64,000 bases of DNA from Turritopsis dohrnii. Its lineage: Eukaryota; Cnidaria; Hydrozoa; Anthoathecata; Oceaniidae. Below the pieces are notes generated by a model. The model was given only the letters and a program-made list of their open reading frames with translations, was not told where the DNA came from and made no database searches. This document shows, piece after piece, positions 1 to 10,090 of this stretch. The stretch lies in NCBI GenBank assembly GCA_027922465.2, contig BQMF02000281.1, forward strand, positions 1 through 64,000, given 5' to 3'. Made by a program: the position numbers and the translations under genes. Numbering within the stretch: the stretch's first letter is position 1; each line of letters starts with the position of its first letter.

Positions 1-357
1 GACAAGGTCTGCAACGAGTATGTTCTTCTTTGATTCTTCTGGTAAAGCAGAATGTTTGTTGATTACGTGTTTACTGGACATAGGTTTCATATAGTGCGAG
101 TGCATGATTTTGAGTTTTACTTCGTTGTTTGTAGTTACTTCTTCGATCCATATTTCGAGATCAAGTACAGGTAGGCGATTGTTCGGGTTATTTGATGGAT
201 AGTCGATTGTGACGGATATACTTGGATGGATTGTGTTTGCAATGAACTGGATGTGTTGCATTGTTTGTTTTTCGCTGGTATTATTCGAGTTAATGGCGGT
301 GTTGATGTCGTCTACGTATCGGCCATAGAGGTGTATAGTGTATGTGTGGTCAGTTAA
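1..357 (-). mobile_element. Inverted duplicate piece of the Penelope-like element
   Basis: This stretch is the reverse complement of positions 1072-1428. Base 1 pairs with 1428 and base 357 with 1072, and identity is near complete (one mismatch noted in the part compared base by base). It encodes, on the minus strand, the part of the reverse transcriptase from just after the catalytic-motif region onward. The match stops abruptly at 357, where forward-oriented element sequence begins. Penelope-like elements are known to leave inverted or 5'-truncated partial copies, and this junction fits that habit. The copy may continue left of the window. Confidence 0.85.
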
Positions 358-809
358 TTGGATTACGAAAAGACCACAAGAATTGCGAGAATCTCATAGA
401 AGGACCAGTTACAAGACCAGTATGTGGTGCAAAAATAGCAAGCAATAATAGAATATCGCACTTTCTATCATCAATCCTAAGACCATTCGTGAAAGCAGCA
501 AAAACAACTTGTGAAAGTACTGAAGATCTTCTAAGTCGTATTGATGACGTCAATAACAACTTAGACCTTAGTAACACTATAATTGGAAGTATGGACGTAA
601 AAGCCCTCTACCCATCAATTGACATCGATTTCGCTGTTGATAAATGCAAAGAAATTATTTTAGAAAGTGACGTCACATTTAACAATATCGACACCGACGA
701 ACTAGGCTTATTCCTAATGCTCACGTGCTCTGAAGATGAATTGAGATCAACCAATCTTCTATCATACTGTCCGAAAAGGACCACAATAAAGGAAGAAAAC
801 CAACGTTGA
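358..809 (+). pseudogene. Penelope-like reverse transcriptase, N-terminal part
   Basis: The protein carries the GLRKDHK and RPVCGAKIASNNRISHF region followed by IGSMDVKALYPSIDI. These are the early reverse transcriptase blocks (fingers, then the first catalytic aspartate region DVKALYPSI). The open frame formally starts at 342 inside the inverted piece, so its first residues are not part of the enzyme. The frame is lost around 790: reading continues one frame over as GRKPTLTSAGTS, up to about 900. This is a non-functional copy. Confidence 0.8.
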
Positions 810-900
810 CATCTGCTGGTACAAGCACCAATTCAAACATTCGTTGGGCGAACTGGAATAAAAGCAACGTAACACCACATAACAACAAAGAAATTAAAGA

Positions 901-1827
901 ATGCTTATATACGCACTAGGAGTAACCCTCAAGTACACACTGAAAAACCATATATACACGTTCAATAAGAAACTTTATATTCAAGAAACCGGTGGAGCTA
1001 TAGGTGTAGGGATAGCCGGAGACGTAGCTGTTCTATTCATGGTTTGGTGGGACAAACAGTTACTCCGAAAGTTAACTGACCACACATACACTATACACCT
1101 CTATGGCCGATACGTAGACGACATCAACATCGCCATTAACTCGAATAATACCAGCGAAAAACAAACAATGCAACACATCCAGTTCATTGCAAACACAATC
1201 CATCCAAGTATATCCGTCACAATCGACTATCCATCAAATAACCCGAACAATCGCCTACCTGTACTTGATCTCGAAATATGGATCGAAGAAGTAACTACAA
1301 ACAACGAAGTAAAACCCAAAATCATGCACTCGCACTATATGAAACCTATGTCCAGTAAACACGTAATCAACAAACATTCTGCTTTACCAGAAGAATCAAA
1401 GAAGAACATACTCGTTGCAGACCTTGTCCGTATTATGCGCAACATTTCACCCTACTGCAACCCTAACGAACGAAAAACGCACATCCAACAATTCCTTAAT
1501 AGAATGCAATTCTCTGGCTATAACGAATACGATAGAAAACTAATATACAAACGAGCACAACAAAAGTTTACAACCATCATCAATAACGCCAAAAATGGAA
1601 TCTGCCCACTCTACCGTTCAAAATTTTGGCACAAACAAGAACGCGAGAAAGAGAAACACTGTAAAAGAAACAATTGGTTCCAACCTGATAAATACGACAC
1701 TGTATTGTTTGTCGAATCGACACCGAATAGCGAATTACAAAGAAAATTCCAACACATCATAAAAGCAAATAACCTAAAGATTAAAGTGATAGAAAAAGCA
1801 GGACCTACAAAAACAACAACTTGTTAG
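901..1827 (+). pseudogene. Penelope-like reverse transcriptase, catalytic and thumb part
   Basis: This frame contains the catalytic box YGRYVDDINIAI, which holds the paired aspartates of the polymerase active site, preceded by ETGGAIGVGIAGDVA (the GxxxG-type block expected before it). Past the catalytic box it continues through LPVLDLEIWIEE and a long basic region typical of the linker in Penelope-like enzymes. The frame ends at a stop near 1825 just where a one-base shift would carry it into the GIY-YIG domain, so the stop is a decay mutation. Confidence 0.85.
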
Positions 1828-2293
1828 ATCAAACCCATTCAACAATACAACATGTAATGACGATACCTGCAAAGTCTGCAACGGCAACAACAACAATATC
1901 AACTGCAAAAGCCGAGAAGTAGTATATGAAATAAGTTGCCAATGTGGCGATACCTATATTGGCGAAACTGCACGAAGCATTTCAGAAAGATATACTGAAC
2001 ATATAAAAACATACGAAAAGAAAGACAAGAACTCTGTTTTATATAGACATACACAAGAGAAGCACAAACATATGACAAACAACAAGTTCGAATTAAAGAT
2101 CTTGACAGCGTGTCACGGAGATGCTATGTTACGGCAAGTAACCGAATCCATCTACATCAATGAAAGACAACCATCAATAAACGCAAAAGAAGAATGGGGC
2201 AACAACAACGTCCACGACGGCGAAAAACTGACGTCATGCAGTGCGCAATGTAATGTCATCACCGTTAATAAAAATATAAATGATATATTATGA
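1828..2293 (+). pseudogene. GIY-YIG endonuclease domain of the Penelope-like element
   Basis: Read in the frame that includes the ATG at 2072, this gives a cysteine-bearing linker (CNDDTCKVCNG) followed by VVYEISCQCGDTYIGETARS. That is the GIY-YIG nuclease core: a YEI strand, YIG, then the Arg on the following helix, with a downstream histidine-rich helix (RHTQEKHKH). Penelope-like elements use this nuclease to nick target DNA. The frame closes at 2291-2293. It is separated from the reverse transcriptase only by the frameshift near 1825. Confidence 0.82.
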
Positions 2294-2420
2294 TGAAAAT
2301 ATATTATTGTATACTTATAAGCAAATAAAATAAAATGACAAAAATGAAACTAGCAAGAATAAAAATCAGTCGTTTTGCTTGGGATGAAATCAACAAAATA
2401 ATTAATTTTGATTTACTTAC

Positions 2421-2722
2421 AATGAATAACAAGATTTGCATTCTCATCAACGGTATCTACTGCATTGGTAGCACGACAGGTGTATACTCCAGCATCTTCA
2501 ACTTTCTGTACACTCCTTACTGTAAGGACTGATGTGACTTCAGTGTGGTACATTAACGATACTGAAGTTGTTGCAATGCTCACATCACTACCATCAACTT
2601 GTTCTTACCATCTTTTAACCACGTAATTGTTGGTGCCGGTTGTCCACTTACTTCACATGTAAAGTTCACAGTCTCATCTTGGACAGCAATCTTATCAGCA
2701 ATTGATTGGTGTGTGGGCGGAT
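2421..2722 (-). pseudogene. Ig-domain exon F2 (frameshifted duplicate)
   Basis: This is the duplicate of the exon at 4250-4552, with the same splice signals: acceptor AG just above 2722 and donor GT at 2419-2420. It is one base shorter. At about 2605 the bases TTCTTACC replace TTCTGTACC, which shifts the minus-strand frame after WLKDG and quickly leads to a stop. Any transcript using it would be truncated. No further exon of the gene is seen between here and the Penelope-like element. Confidence 0.8.
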
Positions 2723-2892
2723 CTTAGATATAAGAAATTTTTGTTCAATGGATTTGATTTAAGATGCTCTTATACTAATTTTAACCTAGCATACAGTGAA
2801 AGTAATAAAGTTCATTTAAAGGAATGAAAAGCATCCTTCGTGAAAGTACAATGCTGTAGAAAGAAAAATAATGCACGATGAGAAAAACTTAC

Positions 2893-3210
2893 AATTGATA
2901 GTTAAGATAGTTGTACTTTCAGAACAGCCAAGAAAGTTACAAGCTGTTACATTATATTTTCCTGACATTGATCGTGTAGCTGAAGGGCTTTGAAGCTGCA
3001 CATCTTGAAATATACTCAAATAATTGACTGATGGTGGATTGGACATGTTAAGGTTTGAAGGATTTAAATCGGAAATATCTGAATGGCCGTCATCTTTATA
3101 CCATTTCATTGTTGCAAAAGGATAAGAGTAAGTAACTGAAGCAAGATTAACAGGAGTTCCTTCATTTATAGCATATGCTGGATTCAGTGGTAAATGGAAG
3201 AATGGAGGAT
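2893..3210 (-). CDS. Ig-domain exon E2
   Basis: A 318-base exon with acceptor AG just above 3210 and donor GTAAGT just below 2893. It encodes an Ig-like domain with the strand-C tryptophan (MKWYKDDG) and the end motif SGKYNVTACNFLGCSES. It is the duplicate of 4723-5040. The normal first cysteine of the fold is not obvious, while extra cysteines sit near the end, so the disulphide pattern may differ from a standard I-set domain. It lies in the second tandem copy, between exons D2 and F2. Confidence 0.75.
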
Positions 3211-3318
3211 CTATAAAATGTTAATTGTAACCAGTTAAGCTTTCTGAACAGGTGTAAATCTTAAAAAAGAATTTCTTATACAATAGCTTTACTGAAAAAA
3301 TAAATTAAATTGACTCAC

Positions 3319-3633
3319 GGCAAACTGTTAAGTTGGTTGTTGAGGATTCTGAACCAATAATGTTGCTAGCTTCACATGTATAAACACCACTTTGATTAAA
3401 CATTATGTTAGTGAAAGTGATCACTGACTTAACAGTGTTCCCAAATTCCCCAGCATGTATAACTGATTCACTAATATCAACATTTCCACCTGGTGTAATT
3501 GAAGACCCACTTTTCTTCCATGTTACAAGAGGATCTGCTATAGGATTTACTTTAAATGAACATGTCAGAGAAGTTGTGCTTGATATGTTGGTATGAGTAA
3601 CATCAGGTAGCAAGTTAATTATTTTTGGACTAT
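3319..3633 (-). CDS. Ig-domain exon D2
   Basis: A 315-base exon bounded by acceptor AG above 3633 and donor GTGAGT below 3319. It encodes a typical Ig domain: a cysteine in SLTCSFKVN, the tryptophan in VTWKKSGS, and the closing NQSGVYTCEASN motif. It is the duplicate of 5153-5467 and differs from it by only a few residues. Exon length is a multiple of three, which lets Ig exons be added or lost without breaking the frame. Confidence 0.8.
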
Positions 3634-3851
3634 CTGAAATAATTATTGAAAATGTATATGGAAACCATATTATGAATGAAACAATGCCATAATGTAAAAG
3701 GACAGTTTCAAAATATATGATTGTAAATTTTGTATATGATTGTATATAGATTTTAAATTTTACAAGTAAAAAGGATAAAAGTTTAAATCACTCCTATGAG
3801 TTTTACACATTAAATTGTAGTTCAAATTTGGCATACAGACAAAATACTTAC

Positions 3852-4136
3852 AATTGATGACAACATTCCATTGGCTAATTCCACAACCAACTAAATTGCA
3901 TGCTTTAATTTGATACACACCACTATCATTCATATTAGAATTTACATTTATAAAGTATGCTTCTTGTATAGCACTTGTTTCAGTTATTTTTACGTCATTG
4001 AATATACTGTCTGTGGCGGTTCCATTAAATGTGAAAGTGAAATTGGATTTCGGATTTGAATCTGTTCTCAACGGCAAGTACAACAGCTGTCCTTCAGATA
4101 CAGTTACAGTTTGGAATGTATCAGGTGATGACTTAT
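3852..4136 (-). CDS. Ig-like exon C2
   Basis: A 285-base exon with acceptor AG above 4136 and donor GTAAGT below 3852. The encoded domain closes with NDSGVYQIKACNLVGCG, so the DxGxY motif is present while the cysteine is displaced by two residues (Y-Q-I-K-A-C instead of Y-x-C). It is the duplicate of 5686-5970. The acceptor reads TTAAG here against ATATAG in the first copy. Confidence 0.75.
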
Positions 4137-4249
4137 CTTAATAATCAGAAAGAAATCAAAAGAAAAACTTACTTTTTCTAATATAGATAAGATAACGGTA
4201 AACTACTTGCAAAAAAAATAATTCCATTTATTAATTTTTATTTACTTAC

Positions 4250-4552
4250 AATAAACAATAACACTTGCATTCTCATCAACGGTATCTACTGCATTGGTAG
4301 CGCGACAGGTGTACACTCCAGCGTCTTTAACTTTCTGTACACTTCTTACTGTAAGGACTGATGTGACTTCAGTGTGGTACGTTAACGATACTGAAGTTGT
4401 TGCAATGCTCACATCACTACCATCAACTTGTTCTGTACCATCTTTCAACCACGTAATTGTTGGTGCCGGTTGTCCACTTACTTCACATGTAAAGTTCACA
4501 GTCTCATCTTGGACAGCAATCTTATCAGCAATTGATTGGTGTGTGGGCGGAT
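4250..4552 (-). CDS. Ig-domain exon F1 (I-set type)
   Basis: A 303-base exon with acceptor AG above 4552 and donor GTAAGT below 4250. This is the clearest I-set domain of the gene: NFTCEVSGQPAPTITWLKDG holds the first cysteine and the tryptophan, and KDAGVYTCRATN holds the closing cysteine. It separates the first tandem copy (C1, D1, E1) from the second (C2, D2, E2). Its duplicate at 2421-2722 is frameshifted. Confidence 0.85.
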
Positions 4553-4722
4553 CTTAGATATAAGAAATTTTTGTTCAATGGATTTGATTTAAGATGCTCT
4601 TATACTAATTTTAACCTAGCATACAGTGAAAGTAATAAAGTTCATTTAAAGGAATGAAAAGCATCCTTCGTGAAAGTACAATGCTGTAGAAAGAAAAATA
4701 ATGCACGATGAGAAAAACTTAC

Positions 4723-5040
4723 AATTGATAGTTAAGATAGTTGTACTTTCAGAACAGCCAAGAAAGTTACAAGCTGTTACATTATATTTTCCTGACATTG
4801 ATCGTGTAGCTGAAGGGCTTTGAAGCTGCACATCTTGAAATATACTCAAATAATTGACTGATGGTGGATTGGACATGTTAAAGTTTGAAGGATTTAAATC
4901 GGAAATATCTGAATGGCCGTCATCTTTATACCATTTCATTGTTGCAAAAGGATAAGAGTAAGTAACTGAAGCAAGATTAACAGGAGTTCCTTCATTTATA
5001 GCATATGCTGGATTCAGTGGTAAATGGAAGAATGGAGGAT
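4723..5040 (-). CDS. Ig-domain exon E1
   Basis: A 318-base exon with acceptor AG above 5040 and donor GTAAGT below 4723, encoding the same domain as exon E2 (MKWYKDDG, then SGKYNVTACNFLGCSES). The sequence between the two copies is almost unchanged, including introns, so the duplication is recent. Confidence 0.75.
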
Positions 5041-5152
5041 CTATAAAATGTTAATTGCAACCAGTTAAGCTTTCTGAACAGGTGTAAATCTTAATAAAGA
5101 ATTTCTTTAAATACAATAGCTTTAATGAGAAAAATAAATTAAATTGACTCAC

Positions 5153-5467
5153 GGCAAACTGTTAATTTGGTTGTTGAGGATTCTGAACCAATAATATTGC
5201 TAGCTTCACATGTATAAACACCACTTTGATTAAACATTATGTTAGTGAAAGTGATCACTGACTTAACAGTGTTCCCAAATTCCCCAGCATGTATAATTGA
5301 TTCACTAATATCAACATTTCCACCTGGTGTAATTGAAGACCCACTTTTCTTCCATGTTACAAGAGGATCTGTTATGGGATTTACTTTATATGAACATGTC
5401 AAAGAAGCTGTGCTTGATGTGTTGGTATGAGTAACGTCAGGCAGCAAGTTATTTATTTTTGGGCTAT
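5153..5467 (-). CDS. Ig-domain exon D1
   Basis: A 315-base exon with acceptor AG above 5467 and donor GTGAGT below 5153. It has a complete Ig core: SLTCSYKVN, VTWKKSGS and NQSGVYTCEASN. It is the first-copy partner of exon D2. Confidence 0.8.
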
Positions 5468-5685
5468 CTGAAGGAATTATTGAAAAATTGTATGGAAACC
5501 TTATTATGAATGAAAGAATGCCATAATGTAAAAGGACAGTTTCTAAATATATGATTGTATATTTTGTGTATGATTGTATATAGATTTAAAATTTTACAAG
5601 TAAAATGGATGAAGATTTAAATCACTCCTATGAGTTTTACACATTAAATTGTAGTTCACATTTTGCATACAGACAAAATACTTAC

Positions 5686-5970
5686 AATTGATGATAACAT
5701 TCCATTGGCTAATTCCACAACCAACTAAATTGCATGCTTTAATTTGATACACACCACTATCATTCATATTAGAATTTACATTTATAAAGTATGCTTCTTG
5801 TATAGCACTTGTTTGTGTTATTTTTACGTCATTGAATATACTGTCTGTGGCAGTTCCATTAAATGTGAATGTGAAATTGGATTTCGGATTTGAATCTGTT
5901 CTTAATGGCAAGTACAACAGCTGTCCTTCAGATACAGTTACAGTTTGGAATGTATCAGGTGATGACTTAT
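5686..5970 (-). CDS. Ig-like exon C1
   Basis: A 285-base exon with acceptor AG above 5970 and donor GTAAGT below 5686. It closes with NDSGVYQIKACNLVGCG like exon C2. It is the first exon of the duplicated block of four. Confidence 0.75.
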
Positions 5971-6060
5971 CTATATAATCAGAAAGAAATCAAAAGGTAT
6001 ACTTACTTTTTAAAACTTTAAAGCCAATAACGAAAATCTAGTGTATTAATGTTGACTCAC

Positions 6061-6369
6061 AGTAAATAAAAACTGTAGAATTTTTACTGACAGTATCCAT
6101 AGTATTATTAGCTAAACATTTGTAATTGCCATAGTCAGATAAAGATGCACCAGTTATTGTCAAATTATGCTCCACAATACTGTATTGACCAGTTTGTTCC
6201 AACACATTTCTAGTAGTTGCAAACCGTCCATCATCAACAACAGTAGATGGAAACGACCACCAAACATACGACTCAGGGTAAGATTTTACTCTGCAACTCA
6301 ATGTTACATTTTCATTTTTATTCACATAGTAGTTTGGTGGTGGAAAACTGGGAACAAATGTAGGATCAT
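6061..6369 (-). CDS. Ig-domain exon B
   Basis: A 309-base exon with acceptor AG above 6369 and donor GTGAGT below 6061. It encodes an Ig domain with a cysteine in NVTLSCRVKSYP, a tryptophan pair in YVWWSF, and the closing SDYGNYKCLANN. It is not part of the duplicated block. Several N-x-S/T sites (NVT, NLT, NNT, NST) suggest an extracellular, glycosylated protein. Confidence 0.82.
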
Positions 6370-6447
6370 CTGAAAAGTAATCTTTTAACATTATTTAGTT
6401 GGATGTAATTAAAGATTAAACATTCAACTAGCTAAGATGGTACTCAC

Positions 6448-6528
6448 ATGCTATAGTTAATAATGTCGACTTTTCATCTTCAGCTTGAAGCTTCCCATCA
6501 ATTGTGTTAATAGCTTTGCATGTCCATT
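6448..6528 (-). pseudogene. Partial Ig exon A, cut at its 5' side
   Basis: Only the end of an Ig exon is present. It reads CKAINTIDGKLQAEDEKS and then a good donor (GTGAGT below 6448). Similarity stops at about 6528, where unrelated AT-rich sequence begins, and no acceptor is visible. The gene therefore appears truncated at this side as well, and no signal peptide or earlier exon was found upstream. The protein as seen could be part of a cell-adhesion or recognition receptor, but no membrane or cytoplasmic exon was found. Confidence 0.6.
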
Positions 6529-7405
6529 AAAAACGAAGAAAATAAATCAATGGTCCGAAATGACCAAAAAAAAGAGAAAGTCACAAACAAGCATAGCTAT
6601 CTTTTATTTTTCACACTTGTATAGGCAAACTATTGTCTTTTTTGAAAATATTGTAAGCTTGCTTGTTTTTTCATGGACGTATGTTTAAAGTTAGTCGTTT
6701 TAGTTTTCGTTGCGTCTTTGTAACGAAATGTTCTTGCCTTGCTTTCCTTAACGTCTTTCAATGAGTTCTTGAAGTATGCTGAAACTCGTAATATCAGTCT
6801 AGCTATTATTTTGAAAAAATAATTATGAGTTGTGAAATACTATATTCCTTTTTCGTCTTTGACTTTCACAGAAGTTCCACTCACCTTGAATTTTAAGGAA
6901 GCAAATGAACAGGGTAAACAGAAACACTCGAGATGACATATGTACTTTTTTCCTTCAAATTTTGGTAAACTGAACAGTTATTGAAACTTGTCTTCATGGT
7001 TTCGATAAGAATTTCTGAATAATTTATTTTTATTTGACATGGTGGATTCATTAAACCACCTCTCGTCACACATTCTATTGAATTAACACCTGTTTGGTAG
7101 TAAGTTATTTATCATAAATCAGTTACTACCATGGAAATATGTAGTGGGTCATAATATGAACCGATACATATTTCCGTGGTGTATTTGAAAAAGGGACAAG
7201 AGGCAAAATGTATGCTCAAAGATCAAAAGATTATAATCACTTATTTGTAAAACGAAAGAGTAGCATTTTAAAACCTGGTACGCTTATATTTGGTTGGTAG
7301 GCATGCAAATCAAAAATGTAAATATTTTCACCCATAACAAAGATAAATTAGCTAAAACCATATGCGGTGGAAAGGACCACGTTACGTTAGGCACTATTGA
7401 ATACC
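6529..7405. other. Non-coding AT-rich stretch
   Basis: No gene or clear repeat was recognised. The stretch begins at the break in Ig exon A. Short open frames here have no recognisable domains. Confidence 0.5.
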
Positions 7406-7409
7406 TTAA

Positions 7410-7815
7410 TAGGGAGGAAATTTTCCCGGGAATTTAATTTCGCAGTAGTTGATCAAAATAATTTTTTTCGTGGAATTTAATTTTGTGGATGGAAACAAAT
7501 ATTAATTTTCGCGGGAGTTTAATTTCGCGGATGGTAAAATTTATTACTTTTTTGTGGGAATTTAATACTTGTCTTATGCTATTGACCGTATGTATTATTT
7601 GAAAACAGGATGAACATACTAGTAAAAACCTTAAGGAAACCATTAATCCCTTATTGTAAAGTGACTATACATATACCCAATACCTAAAATCAACGATTTC
7701 GTGAATTTAGTTTCGTGGACTGCCAATTTTGAAAAAATTTCGCGGGAACTTAATTTCGCAGACAACCAATTTTAAAAGATTTCGCGGGAATTTCTGCCCG
7801 CGAAAATTTCTACCC
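7410..7815. mobile_element. TTAA-flanked short inverted-repeat element
   Basis: The left end (TAGGGAGGAAATTTTCCCGGG) and the right end (CGCGAAAATTTCTACCC) are inverted matches, and each is bordered by TTAA (7406-7409 and 7816-7819). Inside, the phrase TTTCGCGGGAATTTAATTTCGCGGA recurs in varied form. TTAA target sites are the hallmark of piggyBac-type elements, so this is probably a non-autonomous relative. No coding sequence is present. Confidence 0.6.
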
Positions 7816-7819
7816 TTAA

Positions 7820-8500
7820 GGTGTGAGTAAGGGAAACTTTTTTTTTCACTAATCCGATGTAAAATGACCTGAACTTTCGAATGGTGCAATGGTTTTTTGG
7901 TAAAATAACATGGAACTTTGTTTTTTTTCATTAAAACATTCCTTTTCCTGTTTATCACTTCATTAATGATGTATCAATAAACAAAGCATACTTTATTTAT
8001 TTATTCATCATCAATATTTATACACGATAATGCATATCATTCTGCTTTTCAAATGTTTCCTGTTAAAAGAAAATATATATACATATGAAATAATGAAATT
8101 AAAAGAACATATGAAATAAATATCTACAAATATAAATAATATTATAAATATATAATTAATAAAATTTCCAAAGTGTAAAAGAATATTCTAAAAGAAAAAG
8201 AAAAAACGGCATTAGGTTTGCCAATAAAATGCAAAGAAAATGAAGGCAAATTGAACTCGATAGGAATAAACAAATTGACCTGAAGCTAATATGATGTGAA
8301 AAAAGAAAATAATATTAAAAATATGGCTACCTAGTTCATTCTTAAATTTAAAACAACTAGCCTCCTATTTAATGGAAGTCTATTATAAATGCTAGCACCC
8401 ATCTAGTAAAAACCATCTTTATAAATGCTAGTACCCATCTAGTAAAAACCATCTTTGGCCATCTGCAAATCGTATAGGTAGTTTCTGCGAATGATCTCAG
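7820..8500. other. Non-coding AT-rich stretch with a small direct repeat
   Basis: Very AT-rich. A 40-base phrase (ATAAATGCTAGYACCCATCTAGTAAAAACC) appears twice in a row at about 8386-8452. The sequence beside 7816 (TTAAGGTGTGAGTAAGGG) recurs inverted at about 10106-10126, so the flank is itself part of a repeat. No gene was seen. Confidence 0.5.
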
Positions 8501-8510
8501 CCGGCACAAA

Positions 8511-8611
8511 GACGTCGTAGAGACGTCGAAGAGACGTCCAAAAGACGTCGCTCAATGGTTGCAACGTAGAAATTTCAAAAGACGTCCCAATCACATTTTC
8601 ACTGAGACGTC
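8511..8611. repeat. Array of GACGTC palindromes with 11-base spacing
   Basis: The hexamer GACGTC occurs at 8511, 8522, 8533, 8544, 8581 and 8606. The first four are spaced exactly 11 bases apart, close to one helical turn. ACGT-centred palindromes are cores of bZIP binding sites. The array is followed by phased GATATTGCAACGATATTGCAACAACG. It may be the internal repeat of a mobile element or a regulatory array; the sequence alone does not decide. Confidence 0.6.
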
Positions 8612-9410
8612 TCGACGACATCCCAACGATATTGCAACGATATTGCAACAACGCCAATCTCTGGCCGTAACAACATCGTAAAGACATCCGATTAACAACG
8701 TCCTTTTTCTGAGATTCTTTTTCTTTTTCTGGGATCATCAAAACAACAAAACATACAAATTCAAGATGTGTCCTTTTAAATTCTTTGTAAAAATTTACAA
8801 CGCAACAATTTACAATATACTAACTAATATACTAACTAATTTGTTATCAAGTTATAAAATTTTAAATCACGTGTATTTCCACATTTAAAACTCCCTTCGT
8901 AAGCCTTTTTGAAATTTCGCCAACCTCTTTGTCGATCAGGAGATCTTTGAGCATCAACGGAAGTTGTTTTTTTATGTCATCTACAGTGCTTTTCTGGAGT
9001 ACTGCAACTAACTTCAACAAGAACGCATAAATATGTATAAATATACTCGCCGAATGGATTCTGAAAAATCAAACTCACCGTTCATTTCATCGAACAGGAT
9101 CGTATCTTTACAAGGTGTTTTTCCATTTCCACAAATCGTCATGTTTACTTAATCCTTCGTTTTATCTAAACGTCTTTTATCGAAACTTATGTTACATGTA
9201 TCATTATTAACAGTATTAACCTTTTCTTACAAGAAAGTCTTTGCTTTTGAAACTTTCTATATCACACGTGAATTTTGTAACCCAGGAATTTCTCTTTGTC
9301 TTACGTATTTGTGATTGGTCTGTTTCAAATTCTAACTGTGGTAAAACATATTCGATGAATCTTTGTCGACTGATCGCTTTTGAGAATTTAGAGCAGATTC
9401 ATGGTTTTCT
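8612..9410. other. Non-coding stretch
   Basis: No recognisable gene or repeat end was found apart from AT-rich filler. Confidence 0.45.
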
Positions 9411-9532
9411 AAAAATATATACTTCGATACCAAAATATCTACTTCGATACCAAAATATATACTTCGATACCAAAATATATACTTCGATACCAAAATATAT
9501 ACTTCGATACCAAAATATATACTTTGATGCCA
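9411..9532. repeat. 20-base tandem repeat
   Basis: The unit ACTTCGATACCAAAATATAT is repeated about six times with few changes (one copy has ATATCT, the last has TTTGATGCC). The repeat keeps an open frame across it, which is why a 128-residue open frame exists here. The encoded peptide has no recognised domain, and I treat it as a satellite and not a gene. Confidence 0.85.
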
Positions 9533-9560
9533 AAATAGACAATTTTTACACTGAAATTAA

Positions 9561-10087
9561 GGGGCTGTTCATCTGGAGCTTTTCATCCCGGCAGGGCGGA
9601 ATGAAAATTGTCCCGGGACGGTTTTAACATTGCGATCATATAAGATTTTTGTCCCGCCTTGCCGGGATGAAAATCATCCCGGGATAGTTTTTGAGTTATT
9701 GTTTATATAAAAAATTTTATTAATGCACGCGTGAAATATCATCCCGTCCCGGCTAGACGAGATAATTGTGATCATATGGTGAAAATCACTCCGGGATAGT
9801 TTTTATGTTATTGTTTATATAAAAATTGTAATTACTGCGCACGCGTAAAATATTATCTCGTCCCGGCAAGACGGGATAACTGTGATCATATGGAAAAAAA
9901 CCCACCTCGCTTAAGCGGGATCCCGGCAGAAATAAACAAGATCCCGCCTAACCGGGACAGGGTGATTTTTTTTCGTTTTCAATATGATCAGAAAGAATTT
10001 TTTAGCGAGAATCACACAAAAGCTAGGATCTCGTAAAAACGTCTCATCTCGCCCTGCCGGGATGAAAAGCTCCATATGATCAGCCCC
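9561..10087. mobile_element. PIF/Harbinger-type MITE, 527 bp, TAA duplication
   Basis: The left end GGGGCTGTTCATCTGGAGCTTTTCATCCCGGCAGGGCGG and the right end are inverted matches over about 40 bases. Both borders carry TAA (9558-9560 and 10088-10090). Three-base TWA duplications with GGGGCTG-type ends are typical of PIF/Harbinger elements. The interior holds several further inverted CCCGGGA/TCCCGGG phrases and no coding sequence. Confidence 0.82.
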
Positions 10088-10090
10088 TAA

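Larger units (their letters stand above)
358..2340 (+). mobile_element. Penelope-like retroelement, decayed
   Basis: A forward copy of a Penelope-like element, a retroelement class whose reverse transcriptase is fused to a GIY-YIG endonuclease. The copy starts inside the reverse transcriptase, so it is 5'-truncated. The coding sequence runs through at least three frames, needing shifts near 790-900 and near 1825. The 3' end is AT-rich (around 2280-2340, with AATAAAATAAAA), and the immunoglobulin exons begin just beyond it. It abuts the 3' side of the immunoglobulin gene fragment and may have disrupted it. The class is clear from the two domains together; the subfamily is not resolved. Confidence 0.88.
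2421..6528 (-). other. Immunoglobulin-superfamily gene fragment with tandem exon duplication
   Basis: Ten minus-strand exons in the order A (partial), B, C1, D1, E1, F1, C2, D2, E2, F2 make up this fragment. The four-exon block C-D-E-F occurs twice with a period of 1830-1834 bases, and introns are conserved too. Each exon encodes one Ig-like domain, and the full-length exons are all multiples of three. The last exon is frameshifted and the 5' exon is cut, so this looks like a decaying or partly assembled gene. One exon per domain and frequent local duplication recall invertebrate recognition receptors, but that is a comparison and not an identification. Confidence 0.78.

Noticed and set aside
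1..357. Possible long terminal repeat
   Set aside because: The match with 1072-1428 is inverted and lies inside the coding region, so it is a rearranged piece of the same element.
9241..9627. 128-residue open frame as a gene
   Set aside because: Most of it is the 20-base tandem repeat and it runs into the MITE end; no domain is seen.
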